Shown: in pieces, positions 10,118 to 19,281 of the stretch
How positions within the stretch are numbered: the stretch's first letter is position 1
How the letters are laid out: every line of letters starts with the position of its first letter
Assembly: GCA_049511415.1 (NCBI GenBank)
Contig: JBEKYC010000030.1
Span: 1-64,000 of the forward strand
Direction: 5' to 3'
DNA: 64,000 bases
Source: Bog-159 sp049511415
GTDB taxonomy: Bacteria > Acidobacteriota > Terriglobia > Bryobacterales > Bryobacteraceae
Notes under the pieces: generated by a model
Told to the model about the DNA's origin: nothing
The model's input: the letters and a program-made list of their open reading frames with translations, nothing else
The model's database searches: none
Program-made: the position numbers and the translations under genes

Positions 10118-11146
10118 TTAACGGATCTGTACCAGCCCGCCGGTTTCCTGCTGCGGCAAGCTTCCCGCCTGGATGGTTTGCGGCCCACGCCAGAAATCCA
10201 TATACGAGATCTGGTGCACGCAGGCCACCGTGCAGCGTGGCGCGCAGGATTTCTCGGTCAGGAATTCGCGCCGGATATCGGCCACGGTGTATTCGGCCAG
10301 CGGCTTGGCGGGATAGCCGCGCTGCTGCGAACAATAGTGCACCAGGCCGTCTTCGCAGATATACAAATAGCGGCCGCCGGCCCGGCAGCGCCAGTGATTC
10401 TCCTTGCCGTGCGCGATGTTGTCCTGGAAATAATTGATCTGCGCGTAGCTGCTCTTCTCCATGGCGCGCATGGCCGAATAGACTTCGCGCTCGGCGGGCG
10501 CCAGCGGCTGCAACTGGCCTTCGCCATCGTGGATGATGCCCACCGTGGATGTAAATCCCAGTTCGACGGCGCGCTGGCCCACCGTCAGGGCGTCCTGCGG
10601 ATTGCGGATGCCGCCGCCCACCACGGAGTTGATGTTCACGTGAAAGTCCGCGTGCTCAGCCAGCAGTTGCAGCTTCTTGTCGAGCACTTTCAGGCTTTTT
10701 TTCGAGACGTCATCCGGCGTGACATTGTCGATGCTGATCTGCAAATGTTCCAGGCCCGCGCGGTTCAACCGCTTAATGCGATCGGCGGTGAGCAGATAGC
10801 CGTTGGTGATCATGCCCGCGATCATGCGGTGCTTGCGAATGTGGGCGATGATGGCGTCCAGGTCCGGGTGCAGCAGCGGTTCGCCGCCGCTGACGGTGAT
10901 GATGGTGGTGCCAAGCTCGGCCAGGTGGTCGAGCCGCTGCTGTATGGTTTCGAGCGGCACGGGTTTCGAATGATCGTCGTATTCGTTGCAATAGGCGCAG
11001 GACAGATTGCAGCGCCGCATGGGGATGATGTGCGCCAAGATGGGATGGTCGGTGGAAACCAGGCCCTTGCAGATCATGCGCCATTCGCGCGTGCGGCGGT
11101 GGACGGCCTTCCATCTTCTGCGCATAGTCTTGGCGGCATCCGGCAT
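10118..11146 (-). CDS. Radical SAM protein (MoaA/PqqE-like)
   Basis: Radical S-adenosylmethionine enzyme of 342 aa. The 4Fe-4S cluster motif CNLSCAYC has Cys46, Cys50 and Cys53, followed by the SAM-binding VSGGEPLLHPD segment and an ITNGYLLT strand. The C-terminal part has extra cysteines (CRAGGRYLYICEDGLVHYC and CAPRCTVAC), which may bind an auxiliary cluster in SPASM fashion. Start ATG 11146 has only a weak upstream GGGA. The following gene on the same strand starts 22 bases downstream, so the two may be co-transcribed. Substrate is unknown; no precursor-peptide gene is apparent in the flanks. Confidence 0.88.
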   Translation of the reverse strand: MPDAAKTMRRRWKAVHRRTREWRMICKGLVSTDHPILAHIIPMRRCNLSCAYCNEYDDHSKPVPLETIQQRLDHLAELGTTIITVSGGEPLLHPDLDAIIAHIRKHRMIAGMITNGYLLTADRIKRLNRAGLEHLQISIDNVTPDDVSKKSLKVLDKKLQLLAEHADFHVNINSVVGGGIRNPQDALTVGQRAVELGFTSTVGIIHDGEGQLQPLAPAEREVYSAMRAMEKSSYAQINYFQDNIAHGKENHWRCRAGGRYLYICEDGLVHYCSQQRGYPAKPLAEYTVADIRREFLTEKSCAPRCTVACVHQISYMDFWRGPQTIQAGSLPQQETGGLVQIR

Positions 11147-11578
11147 TCGTTCGAATTCCCATTAAATCACACAAATTGGAGGAGTTCCGCGTTGTGCGGA
11201 GCGACTGGGCGGTTTTGCGTGTTCAACGGCGATTTCAGGTGGCTGTTTGGGGAGGGGCACGGAAGACTGTCTCGCGGCCGGCATGCCGTATCATTGGCAA
11301 TTGCGCGGAATGCCTGACCGAAGGCATTTACACCGAAGCGGAAACGAACGCATCCGCCTCAGGCTAGTTCGCGACGAGATCCTGATGGTGGCATGAGAAA
11401 TTCCTGGCCGACACCTTGTGCCGCCGACGGCTGAATAAGAGGGTACACCAAGGGCACCAACATAGAACCGCCCGGCCCAATGTTGAAGTCTAGGTCAGCC
11501 TGGAATCTCAGCTTCGCGTGGTGGGGCTTGGCGCTCCGCGTCAAGCGGCTACCAACTTGAAGTAAGCCCCGGAGCCTG
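11147..11578. other. Intergenic region without a supported gene
   Basis: No gene could be supported in these 430 bases. A hairpin AATGCC-(8)-GGCATT lies near 11308-11328. The minus strand from about 11560 to 11375 reads as plausible protein (LRFQADLDFNIGPGG) ending in TGA or TAG without a start of its own, so it may be a gene remnant; the evidence is weak. Confidence 0.4.
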
Positions 11579-12493
11579 CTAACTCTTCGCCACCAAAACC
11601 CCAATGGCGATGGAGCGCAGCTTGGTCTCCGGCGTCTCCGCGCGCGAGAGCAGCACCAGCGGCACACGCGCGCCCAAAACAATCCCGCCGGATTCTGCTT
11701 TGGCGAAGTAGACGATCGCGCGGTACAGAATATTGGCTGCCTCGATATCCGGCGCCAGCAGAATATCCGTGTTCTCGACCACCGGGCTATCGACGCCTTT
11801 CGATTCCGCGGCGGACTTGCTGAGCACGGCATCGAGCGCGATGGGACCCTCCACGTAGCAGTTCGCCAATTGGCCGCGGCGGCTCATCATGGCGAGCGCG
11901 GCCGCATCCACCGTGGCGGGCATCTCGGGATTCACCATCTCCAGCGCGCACAGCGCCGCGACGTTGGGCCGCTCGATGCCGATGGCGCGCGCCACATCCA
12001 CGGCGTTGCGGCACAACTCGGCCTTCTGCATCAGCGTGGGCGCGATGTTGATGGCCGCATCGGTCAGCAGCATGAAGCGCTCGATTCCGGGCGCGCGGAA
12101 TACGATCACCTGGCTTAACTGGCGTCCGCCGCGCAGACCCGTATCCTTATCGAGCACGCCGCGCACGAGGGCGGCCGTGGCGATCTTGCCCTTCATCAAT
12201 AGTCCGGCGCGGCCTTCGCGCACCAGGGCGATGGCATGCCGCAACGCCGCGGCCGGGTCCGGTTCGTTGACGATCTGGTTTTCGGCCAGATCCAATCCGG
12301 CAGCGTGGGCCAGGGCGCGGATCTCACTTCCCTTCCCCACCAGGATGCCTTCGGCGAGGTTCAGCTTGCGTGCCTGGCCCAGCGCTTCGATCACATCCGG
12401 ATCGTGCGCGGCCGCCACGGCGATGGCGGCGGGACCACGCGCGCGGGCTGCATCCACTAACTCATGGAAATTGCGGAACATAGGCGCGGGCAA
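11579..12493 (-). CDS. Phosphate butyryl/acetyltransferase family protein
   Basis: A 304-aa member of the PTA/PTB family, which exchanges the CoA of an acyl-CoA for phosphate and works with an acyl kinase. Family features are GLLMKGKIATAALVRGVL, LSQVIVFRAPGIERFMLLTDAAINIAPTLMQK and the C-terminal GGIVLGARVPLVLLSRAETPETKLRSIAIGVL. The conserved DAAINIAP and length around 300 aa favour phosphate butyryltransferase over the longer Pta. Start is TTG at 12493 or, more conservatively, ATG at 12481 (MFRNFHEL). No acyl kinase gene is next to it, so the exact substrate is open. Confidence 0.87.
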   Translation of the reverse strand: MPAPMFRNFHELVDAARARGPAAIAVAAAHDPDVIEALGQARKLNLAEGILVGKGSEIRALAHAAGLDLAENQIVNEPDPAAALRHAIALVREGRAGLLMKGKIATAALVRGVLDKDTGLRGGRQLSQVIVFRAPGIERFMLLTDAAINIAPTLMQKAELCRNAVDVARAIGIERPNVAALCALEMVNPEMPATVDAAALAMMSRRGQLANCYVEGPIALDAVLSKSAAESKGVDSPVVENTDILLAPDIEAANILYRAIVYFAKAESGGIVLGARVPLVLLSRAETPETKLRSIAIGVLVAKS

Positions 12494-12657
12494 ATGTTGC
12501 GAAGGGCATCATAACATGGTGCGCCTAGGTGGACTGGTACGCCATCTGCTCCACGCATCGCAAGGCACGCTTGAACTCGGGGTACTTTCCCCCGTACCTT
12601 TGGAACCGCCAGCGGCTTTCCGGCCTGCCTAGAATGGCATTTAAAGGAAAAAGCGGG

Positions 12658-13755
12658 ATGACTATAAACGACGCTTTTGAGAGCCAAACCCTCAAGCCGG
12701 CGCAGCTCATGAAGATGGGTTCCGTGCTGTTGCTGGCGGTGGCGGCCAGTTTGCTGCTGGCGTTCCGTCCGCACAACCAGCTTCTGTTCGGCTTGGAACT
12801 GGTATTTTGCACGATCGCGCTGCCCGCGGTGTACGTGGTGGCAAAGCGCCTGAAGGAGAAGGTACGGCAGCAACAAACCGAACAACGCCTTATGATGCAT
12901 ACCAAAGCTTTCCTCAACACTCAGGAACCCACCTCCTGGCGGGCGATCACCGTGGTGAAGGCGCCGAATGCGGAGACGCTCGGCGAACGGCTGCTGGCGG
13001 CGCTCAACACCGATGGGAGTGAGTTGATCCGGCCGGGCTTCCGGGCATGCTACCCGGACGCAGCGCCCGCGGCGGAGGCCGAAACCGTGGTGTTCGACGC
13101 TCTACCGCGCCGGTACGCCATCCGGAGCCTCTATGAACGGCGCTTCGCCGATCTGTCGTCGTCTCTGCCCAAACCCGCGACGATGCCCTTCAGCGAGCTT
13201 CTGCCCCTGCTGGACGGCGCGGGACTGGAGTCTTGGACCGTAGGGCAACAGAACCTGAACATCGAGTACTCCGCGGAAGTGCTGAACGAAATCCGCATGC
13301 GCGCGGCGGAAGGCTACCAGCGCATCCGCCATGGCGGCGTGGAAGTGGGCGGCATCCTGTTCGGGTCGCATTTGAAAGGCATGATTTGCATTCAAGCGGT
13401 GCGGCCTATCGCCTGCGACTACTCCAACGGTCCCCGATTCGTGCTCTCCAAGCAGGATGAAATCGCGCTGGCGGACCTGCTGCTGGCCTCCAAGACGGAC
13501 CCGGCTTTCTCCGAAATGGAACCGGTAGGCTGGTATCACTCGCACACGCGCGACGAGATCTGCCTGACGCCATCGGACGTGGAGATTTTCAATCGTTTCT
13601 TCCCGGCTTCCTGGCAGGTGGCCCTGGTGGTGCGTCCGGCGAACCTGGCGCCTATCCGCGCCGGATTCTTCTTCCGGGAGGCCAGCGGCGCCATCCGGAC
13701 GGAATCCAGTTACCGGGAGTTTCAGCTTGGCCCGGCCACTGCCGCCGCGGCTTAA
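12658..13755 (+). CDS. Membrane-anchored JAMM/MPN-domain metalloprotease-like protein
   Basis: A 365-aa protein with two predicted membrane segments near residues 20-36 and 43-62, a linker, and a C-terminal JAB1/MPN domain. The JAMM zinc site is readable: Glu229 in EVGGILFG, His294 and His296 in WYHSHT, and Asp307 in TPSDVEIF. The serine usually three residues before the aspartate is Thr304. Such domains are zinc isopeptidases in eukaryotes and cleave ubiquitin-like or sulfur-carrier proteins in bacteria. Start ATG 12658 is preceded by AAAGGA about 12 bases upstream; an in-frame GTG at 12529 lacks this. No ubiquitin-like partner is adjacent. The active-site residues suggest a working peptidase, but the target is unknown. 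Confidence 0.8.
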   Translation: MTINDAFESQTLKPAQLMKMGSVLLLAVAASLLLAFRPHNQLLFGLELVFCTIALPAVYVVAKRLKEKVRQQQTEQRLMMHTKAFLNTQEPTSWRAITVVKAPNAETLGERLLAALNTDGSELIRPGFRACYPDAAPAAEAETVVFDALPRRYAIRSLYERRFADLSSSLPKPATMPFSELLPLLDGAGLESWTVGQQNLNIEYSAEVLNEIRMRAAEGYQRIRHGGVEVGGILFGSHLKGMICIQAVRPIACDYSNGPRFVLSKQDEIALADLLLASKTDPAFSEMEPVGWYHSHTRDEICLTPSDVEIFNRFFPASWQVALVVRPANLAPIRAGFFFREASGAIRTESSYREFQLGPATAAAA

Positions 13756-13815
13756 GGCGAGCGGGCGACGCGGCGACTTTGCTTCGTAAATCTGCCAAAC
13801 TGGAAGTTTACTCAC

Positions 13816-15258
13816 ATGGCAGAATCCCCGATTACTTCGCGAGAGAAAGACTTCGCCGCCTGGTACCAGGACGTGGTGCTGGCAGGCGATATGGCCGAGC
13901 CGGCCGAAATCGTCAAAGGCTGCATGGTCATCAAGCCCAACGGCTACGCCGTATGGGAGGTGCTGCAGCGCGAGCTAGATACGCGCTTCAAGGCCACCGG
14001 CCATCAGAATGTTTATTTCCCCCTGCTGATTCCGCAAAGCTTTCTCGAAAAAGAAGCCGAGCACGTGGAAGGCTTCGCGCCGGAGCTGGCGGTGGTCACG
14101 ATCGCCGGCGGCAAGAAGCTGGAAGAACCGTACGTCATACGGCCCACGTCGGAAACCATCATCGGCCATTTCTTCAGTAAGTGGATTCAAAGTTACCGCG
14201 ACCTGCCGATGCTGCTGAACCAGTGGGCCAACATCATCCGCTGGGAGCTGCGCACGCGCATGTTCCTGCGCACCACCGAATTCCTCTGGCAGGAGGGCCA
14301 CACGGCGCATGCGAATCACGAAGAAGCGTTGGCCGAGGTGCTGCGCATCCTGGATGTTTACGCGGAAGTCGCCGAGGATGTGATGGCGATGCCGGTGATC
14401 AAGGGCGCCAAGACGCAGGCTGAGAAGTTCGCCGGCGCGCTGCGCTCGTATTCCATCGAGGCCATGATGCAGAACGGGCTGGCGCTGCAGGCCGGCACCA
14501 GCCACGACCTGGGCCAGAACTTCGGCAAAGCCTTCAACGTGCAGTTCCAGACGAGCGAGGGCAAGCTCGATTACGTGTGGCAGACCAGTTGGGGAGTCAG
14601 CACGCGGCTGATCGGCGGGCTGATCATGACTCACTCCGACGACAAAGGGCTGGTGCTGCCGCCCAAAGTGGCGCCGCGCAAAGCAGTGCTGGTGCCGATT
14701 TACCGCAAGGACGAGGAGCGCGCGCAGGTTATGGAAGTGGCCGGCAAGCTGGCGGCGGAGTTGGGCGCGCATATCGACGCGCGCGACGGTATGACTCCGG
14801 GCGCCAAGTTCTTCCATTGGGAGCGGCGCGGCGTACCCGTGGTCTTCGAGTTAGGGCCGCGCGACGTGGCCAGCGGGAACATGGTTATCAAACGCCGGGA
14901 TACCGGAACTAAGGAAGTGATTCCGCAGACGGCCGCATCCGATAAGTTGGCGGCCACACTGGAGGCGATGCAGAAGGACCTTTACACCAAGGCCAAGCAG
15001 CGGCTCAAAGACAATACGGTGCTGGCGAATTCCATCGGCGAAGTGTACGAGATACTCAACGATGTTACCGCGGAAAAAGGCGGCGGTAAGTTCGTGATGG
15101 CGCATCTGGCGGACGATCCGGCTTGCGATGCGCGAGTCAAGGAATTTAAGGCTACGGTGCGCAATATACCGGCGGTGGATGAGTATGATGGTGCGGGCAA
15201 GTGTATTGTGACGGGTGCGCCGGTGGACCGCAGGGTGGCGATCGCCAAGGCTTATTAG
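13816..15258 (+). CDS. proS: Prolyl-tRNA synthetase, short archaeal/eukaryote-like type
   Basis: Charges tRNA-Pro with proline. At 480 aa it is the short form without the editing insertion typical of the long bacterial enzyme. Class II motifs are seen: motif 1 region VYFPLLIPQSFLEKEAEH, motif 2 with RPTSETI and RWELRTRMFLRTTEFLWQEGHTAH, and motif 3 near GVSTRLIGGLIM. The anticodon-binding domain follows (PRKAVLVPIYRKDEE) and the C-terminal domain ends with the conserved AKAY. ATG 13816 fits the family start (SPITSREKDFAAWYQDVV). A GC-rich inverted repeat CGCCGG/CCGGCG just after the stop (15260-15280) may end transcription, but no T-run follows. Confidence 0.95.
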   Translation: MAESPITSREKDFAAWYQDVVLAGDMAEPAEIVKGCMVIKPNGYAVWEVLQRELDTRFKATGHQNVYFPLLIPQSFLEKEAEHVEGFAPELAVVTIAGGKKLEEPYVIRPTSETIIGHFFSKWIQSYRDLPMLLNQWANIIRWELRTRMFLRTTEFLWQEGHTAHANHEEALAEVLRILDVYAEVAEDVMAMPVIKGAKTQAEKFAGALRSYSIEAMMQNGLALQAGTSHDLGQNFGKAFNVQFQTSEGKLDYVWQTSWGVSTRLIGGLIMTHSDDKGLVLPPKVAPRKAVLVPIYRKDEERAQVMEVAGKLAAELGAHIDARDGMTPGAKFFHWERRGVPVVFELGPRDVASGNMVIKRRDTGTKEVIPQTAASDKLAATLEAMQKDLYTKAKQRLKDNTVLANSIGEVYEILNDVTAEKGGGKFVMAHLADDPACDARVKEFKATVRNIPAVDEYDGAGKCIVTGAPVDRRVAIAKAY

Positions 15259-15477
15259 TTCGCCGGATGCACCGGCGGTGCTTTCGACATCAGAACGTCG
15301 AGAGATCGGCCAAGTCCCGCCTTCAATTTAAGGCAGGATCATCGAGTAACTGGCAAATTTTCCGGTTGCCGTTGGCGAGGGAAAGTTAGCCGCGGTTTTA
15401 TGATGGCGGAGTGTTCACCAGCGGCGTGATGTTACTCACATTCTAATTTGGTCCCAAATCTGCACAGGTGGGGGCCA

Positions 15478-16761
15478 ATGCAAACATCGTTTTTGAGTAG
15501 AACGATTCCCACGGCGGATGCGCGGTGTCCAAAAGGGCCTTCCACCCGAACGCTCCGTGGTCTGGACTGGCTGAATTTTTTCTGGCGGATGTCCAGACGG
15601 GCGTCGGACCGTTCCTGGCGATTTACCTTGCGGGCTACAAGTGGAACGAAGAACGGGTAGGGCTGGCGCTCATGGTGGGCGGGATCGCAGGCATACTGAC
15701 TCAAACGCCGGCCGGCGCGTTGGTTGACCGGCTCCGATCAAAACGCGCGTTGATCGCCGCGGGAATCGCGGCACTGGCGGCAGGGGCATTGCTCATTGCG
15801 CTGGCGCCCACATTTTGGCCGGTGATGTCGGCGCAGGTATTGATCGGCGGGACATCCAGCATTTTCGGTCTGGCGATCTGTGCCATCTCACTCGGAGTGG
15901 TGGGACGCCAACTGTTCGATCGCCGCCAAGGACGCAACCAGACCTTCAATTCGGCCGGCAACGTGGTCGCGGCCGTATCGATGGGCCTGCTCGGCTACTT
16001 CATTTCCGATCGGGGCATTTTTTTCTTCGTATCGCTGTGTACGCTCCCCACGCTTCTGGCGCTGCTCATCATCCGCCCCGACGAGATCGATTACGCGCGG
16101 GCGCGGGGCGCAAAAGAAGGCGACGAAGACGGCAAACCCGTTGCAGCGCACGCACTGCTCAAGGATCTGCCCCTGCTCATTTTCCTCATCTGCGCGGTGA
16201 TGTTTCACTTTGCGAACGCGGCGATGCTGCCGCTGTTGGGCGAGATGCTGGCCAAGGGCCGGGGCCGCAGCTCGATGATGTTCATGTCGGCCTGTGTGGT
16301 GACCACGCAGCTGGTGGTCACGCTTCTGGCTTCGTGGGCAGGACGGACGGCGGGAACGTGGGGCCGAAAGCCGCTGTTGCTCATCGCATTCGGAGTTCTG
16401 CCTGTGCGCGGGGTGCTCTACACGCTGACCGAAAATACCGGCGCGCTGGTCGCGATCCAGATTCTGGATGGTGTGGCGGCGGCTATATTCGGCGTGGTCT
16501 CGGTTCTGGTGATCGCCGACCTCACGCAGGGATCTGGGCGGTTTAATCTCACCCTCGGAGCCATCAGCATGGCGGTCGGTATCGGCGCTTCGCTCACGCC
16601 AGGCCATCGCCGGTTCGATTGTGCATCACCTTGGTTCCAACGCGGGCTTTCTGTTTCTTGCCGCAGTGGCGGCGACCGCATTTGGTATCCTTTACTTCTT
16701 CATGCCGGAGACGCGCGATAAACGATTTCCGGGTCTAGCCCAAGGAGCACCGGCCGTATGA
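15478..16761 (+). CDS. MFS transporter, disrupted by two frameshifts
   Basis: A 12-helix major facilitator protein of about 425 residues, recognised from VGPFLAIYLAGYKW, GLALMVGGIAGILTQTPAGALVDRL and later membrane helices. Translation in one frame is only possible with two corrections. From ATG 15478 the first frame reads GLDWLNFF up to a run of six T (15576-15581), after which the next frame continues LADVQTGVGPF; one extra T restores the gene. Near 16598-16600 an extra C breaks the frame again; the third frame continues with QAIAGSIVHHLG and ends in TGA at 16759-16761. That end overlaps the next start as ATGA, which strongly supports the corrected frame. An uninterrupted 398-codon portion runs from 15525 to 16721. 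Substrate unknown. Confidence 0.78.
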
Positions 16762-17114
16762 GCACCATCGTTCTGCTGTTGTTTTCGAATTGTTTCATGA
16801 CGTTCGCCTGGTATGGACACCTAAAATACGGCCACGGATGGCCGCTTTGGAAAGCGATCCTGGTCTCGTGGGCAATCGCGCTGCTGGAGTACTGCCTGGC
16901 GGTTCCGGCGAATCGCCTGGGCTATGGCGAGTTCTCAGGGTTCCAGCTCAAAGTCATTCAGGAGGTTGTCACGCTCAGTGTCTTCATGGTCTTCGCCATC
17001 ACTTTTCTGAAAGAGAAGCTCGCGTGGAATTATCTTGTGGCGTTCGCCTTTCTGGGCGGGGCTGCGTTCTTTGCCTTTGCGTTTAAGACGCCCGGACCTT
17101 CTGCCTTGAACTAA
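16758..17114 (+). CDS. DUF486 small membrane protein (DMT family)
   Basis: A 118-aa protein with four hydrophobic helices. It matches the DUF486 group of drug/metabolite-transporter-like small proteins: FMTFAWYGHLKY near the N-terminus, the central AIALLEYCLAVPANRLGY motif, LKVIQEVVTLSVF and a final GGAAFFAFAF helix. ATG 16758 overlaps the corrected stop of the MFS gene by four bases (ATGA), so the two were an operon. The biochemical role of the family is not established. Confidence 0.88.
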   Translation: MSTIVLLLFSNCFMTFAWYGHLKYGHGWPLWKAILVSWAIALLEYCLAVPANRLGYGEFSGFQLKVIQEVVTLSVFMVFAITFLKEKLAWNYLVAFAFLGGAAFFAFAFKTPGPSALN

Positions 17115-17170
17115 CGGCGGATATGATGGCGTGATGGTCTGGGGAGGCGCCGGAGTTCCGGGGCGGCTGA

Positions 17171-17400
17171 AAAAGCAGACCCATTTTAGTGGTTAGGTTA
17201 TTGATTTTGGGCTGGTTAGGCGGGGATTTGGGGTGGTGGGCGGATGGGCGGTTTTGGGCGTTTTTGGGCTTGTGGATGGAAGTTGGGTTCGTTTGGTTAG
17301 GAGCGGATTTGTTTGGGTCGGGGGCGACTTGGGCAAGGCTCGCGATTTCGAGGATGGTGGTGATTTCTTGGAGATGGGCGACGGGGGCCGGGTGGATTTG
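17171..17400 (+). repeat. Dispersed non-coding repeat, copy A (diverged)
   Basis: Begins with AAAAGCAGACCCATTT, identical to the start of copy B 230 bases further on. Shares the GGGCGGATG...TTTTGGGCGTTTTTGGGCTTG core and a GTTGGGTTCGTTT segment with the copy at 54.9 kb. The strand is strongly G/T biased and holds only low-complexity frames. It lacks the later blocks (GGTATTCGG and ACCATTTGGGG) seen in the other copies, so it is truncated or diverged. Confidence 0.6.
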
Positions 17401-17685
17401 AAAAGCAGACCCATTTCGTTACCACGATATTTACTTTCAATGGCTTATGGAATCTTCTTCTCCGGCCGGAATGGGCGGATTTGGGCTTTTTTGGGCGGCC
17501 GGAGCGGGAGTTTGGTTCGCCGGAGTAATTGGCGGCATGCGAGGGGTGGTATTCGGTTTTCAAAGAGCGCGTAGGATGGCCTACCCACGTTGACCCTACC
17601 ATTTGGGGCGCGGGGGTTTGCGGTCGTGATTGGGGCGGGGATTGTGGGGCAAGGAGTTATTATTTGGCGGGCTTGGTGATCTGAC
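17401..17685 (+). repeat. Dispersed non-coding repeat, copy B
   Basis: About 285 bases with conserved blocks in the same order as the reversed copy at 54653-54951: AAAAGCAGACCCA, TGGGCGGATTTGGGC, TTTTTGGGC, GGTATTCGGTTTTCAAA, CTACCATTTGGGGC and AGGAGTTATTATTTGGCGGG. Between blocks the sequences differ. No credible gene is present. Copy A and copy B are arranged as direct tandem repeats. Confidence 0.7.
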
Positions 17686-17689
17686 TCAA

Positions 17690-18081
17690 GGGCTGCCGGC
17701 TGTTATGCGAGCCATGGGTTGGATCAGAGTTACGCCGAGCGCGGCGAGGTCCTGATCGTGAGGTCGTGCTCCAGCGGACGGCAACAGGAGCGCCAGGTAG
17801 CGCTCAAGGGATGCCTCCAGACGCGCCCTTCGCGCCGCGTCCCGCATGGTTGCGAATCCGGTTTCCAAGCAAGCCACGGAATATCCGCAAAATCGTCGAT
17901 CAGCACTTGCCCCGTGCGGCATTCCGGCAGGGCCGGGGCCGCCGGCGGCTCGGCGCGTGCTGTGTGGACGGCAGCCTCAAGCAAGGCGCTTGGGAGTGAC
18001 TCGGTCGCGCGGCCCTGAAGGGCCGCCAAGGCGCGCGAGTTCGGATTGGACTTCGGGCCGGATATCGAGCGTGATGGTCAT
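17690..18081 (-). pseudogene. Degenerate small antitoxin-like gene (ribbon-helix-helix style start)
   Basis: From ATG at 18081 the minus strand reads MTITLDIRPEVQSELARL, a start typical of short antitoxin-like DNA-binding proteins. The frame then has to shift to continue as ALQGRATESLPSALLEAAVHTARAE, and a third frame supplies an Arg/Ala-rich stretch (MRDAARRARLEASLERYLALLLPS). The multiple frame changes and lack of a partner toxin gene suggest decay. The identification rests on residue pattern only. Confidence 0.4.
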
Positions 18082-18316
18082 GGACGCGCCTCCAGTTCGG
18101 AAAGGTGTTCCGCTTCTTCCCTACACCGGGGTGGCGGCCACGTCAAGCATAGGGCCTTATACAAGGGCCGTGGCGCTCGGTGCTAAGGTGGTGGCCGGAG
18201 ATCTAAGGCGGCGAGGATTGGACGCTAGGGTCGTCCGTGCTGCGCGGTCGGCGGCTGGAAGGGAGTGGTGATAATATAGTTGCCAAAGTAGACCACGCGC
18301 GCTATGCTTGGTACCA
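18082..18316. other. Intergenic region, no gene seen
   Basis: Separates the antitoxin-like remnant from the small CPQC protein. No conserved protein, RNA gene or clear promoter was recognised. Confidence 0.4.
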
Positions 18317-18571
18317 ATGGCTAAAAAACCTGAATGTTTGATCGATATCGATATCGCGAACGCTGTAAACCAGTTCTTATACGCCGTCGTAGGGTTGCAC
18401 GATCACCCAGGTTTTCGGTGTCCACAATGCGGAGAGCCGGTCAGCCCATTCGGACCGCGCAAAGGCAACAAGCCACGCCCGCATTTTGAACACGTAACAG
18501 ACAAAGGTTGCGCGGGTCCACCTGAGTGGCAGGCATATCGGAAAACAAAGCGTAAAGCTAAGCGTCCGTAA
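18317..18571 (+). CDS. Small cysteine-containing hypothetical protein
   Basis: An 84-aa protein from ATG 18317 (MAKKPECLIDIDIAN). The middle reads FRCPQCGEPVSPFGPRKG and then PHFEHV with a later Cys, an arrangement resembling the zinc-binding and nuclease-like N-terminal motif of competence protein CoiA relatives, but the protein is far too short to be one. The C-terminus is Lys/Arg-rich. No Shine-Dalgarno is obvious. Its 3' end overlaps the 3' end of the opposite small gene by 14 bases. Function unknown. Confidence 0.5.
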   Translation: MAKKPECLIDIDIANAVNQFLYAVVGLHDHPGFRCPQCGEPVSPFGPRKGNKPRPHFEHVTDKGCAGPPEWQAYRKTKRKAKRP

Positions 18572-18728
18572 CCAGTCGCACTTTCGCTCGCTTTTTTCGC
18601 CCACGCGCTTCATTGGCTTCCCGCTTCAGGATCTCTTCCTTCGATGCCGAGAACATCTTGCGGACGGCGTTGTCCATGCGCTCGGCCTCTGTCTTGCCGG
18701 GCACGTAAGGCGGCGGTAGGGGTTTCAT
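18558..18728 (-). CDS. Small charged protein, candidate antitoxin of the PIN cassette
   Basis: A 56-aa protein beginning MKPLPPPYVPGKT at ATG 18728, preceded by GGAAG. The rest is helical and charged (DNAVRKMFSASKEEILKREANEARG, then RKKRAKVR). It starts ten bases after the stop of the PIN-domain gene on the same strand, so it is read from the same transcript. Small proteins with this MKPLPPP...KREA layout commonly accompany PIN proteins, so an antitoxin role is inferred from context, not shown. Confidence 0.62.
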   Translation of the reverse strand: MKPLPPPYVPGKTEAERMDNAVRKMFSASKEEILKREANEARGRKKRAKVRLVTDA

Positions 18729-18738
18729 CTCGCTTCCA

Positions 18739-19281
18739 TCATACTGCGTCTGGAATGTCCGGGAGCAGACCACTCTGCCTATATTTATCGGGCAAGCAAG
18801 CGGTATGTCGCGGCAGCCTTACATGGACCGCGATATCGTCGAGTTCCTTTTTGTGCCGGTGAAACTTCGCATCGAATGAGAGAAACTCATCACACGACAA
18901 TTCCATAGCGGAGGCCGCGTGCAAAGAGTCCGGACCCCTGAGGCATATGCCATGCACCCACCGAAGGTTTCGGGCACGTTCAGCGACCAATATCGTGTCC
19001 TGGATGAGAACAACGTATTGTCCAGAAATCAGAAAATTCTTAAACACCGTTTTAACCGCATCGCTCGGCACACCAGTAGACGACGGCTCTTCCGCGTGTT
19101 GGCATTCGGCGATTGTCAGGGTAGCGGTGAATATCTGAATCTCGCCATCCCGAGCCGCTTCCAAGAGCGCCTTGAGGTGCCATATGTCGTCATTGCGCTT
19201 TGGGTCGCCTCCTCCGAGAGCGTGCTTAGCAATCTCAATAAAGCATGAGGTTTCTATGTAGACCTTGCGGTTATTGGCCAC
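18739..19281 (-). CDS. PIN-domain ribonuclease, VapC-like toxin
   Basis: A 180-aa PIN-domain protein. The first strand is KVYIETSCFIEIAKH, where Glu replaces the usual Asp; acidic residues follow in TIAECQHAEE, in the PDSLHAASAMELSCDEFLSFD segment, and this last motif with two Asp is typical of PIN folds. The predicted activity is metal-dependent RNA cleavage. The start at 19281 lies inside the end of the upstream 289-aa gene (11-base overlap), and a small charged protein follows, giving a three-gene transcript. It sits beside an IS1595 transposase in a lower-GC island, consistent with mobility. Confidence 0.8.
   Translation of the reverse strand: MANNRKVYIETSCFIEIAKHALGGGDPKRNDDIWHLKALLEAARDGEIQIFTATLTIAECQHAEEPSSTGVPSDAVKTVFKNFLISGQYVVLIQDTILVAERARNLRWVHGICLRGPDSLHAASAMELSCDEFLSFDAKFHRHKKELDDIAVHVRLPRHTACLPDKYRQSGLLPDIPDAV

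Noticed and set aside
17189..17574. Open frames in the G/T-rich repeat region
   Set aside because: Composition is low-complexity Gly/Trp/Arg and the frames are not kept between repeat copies.
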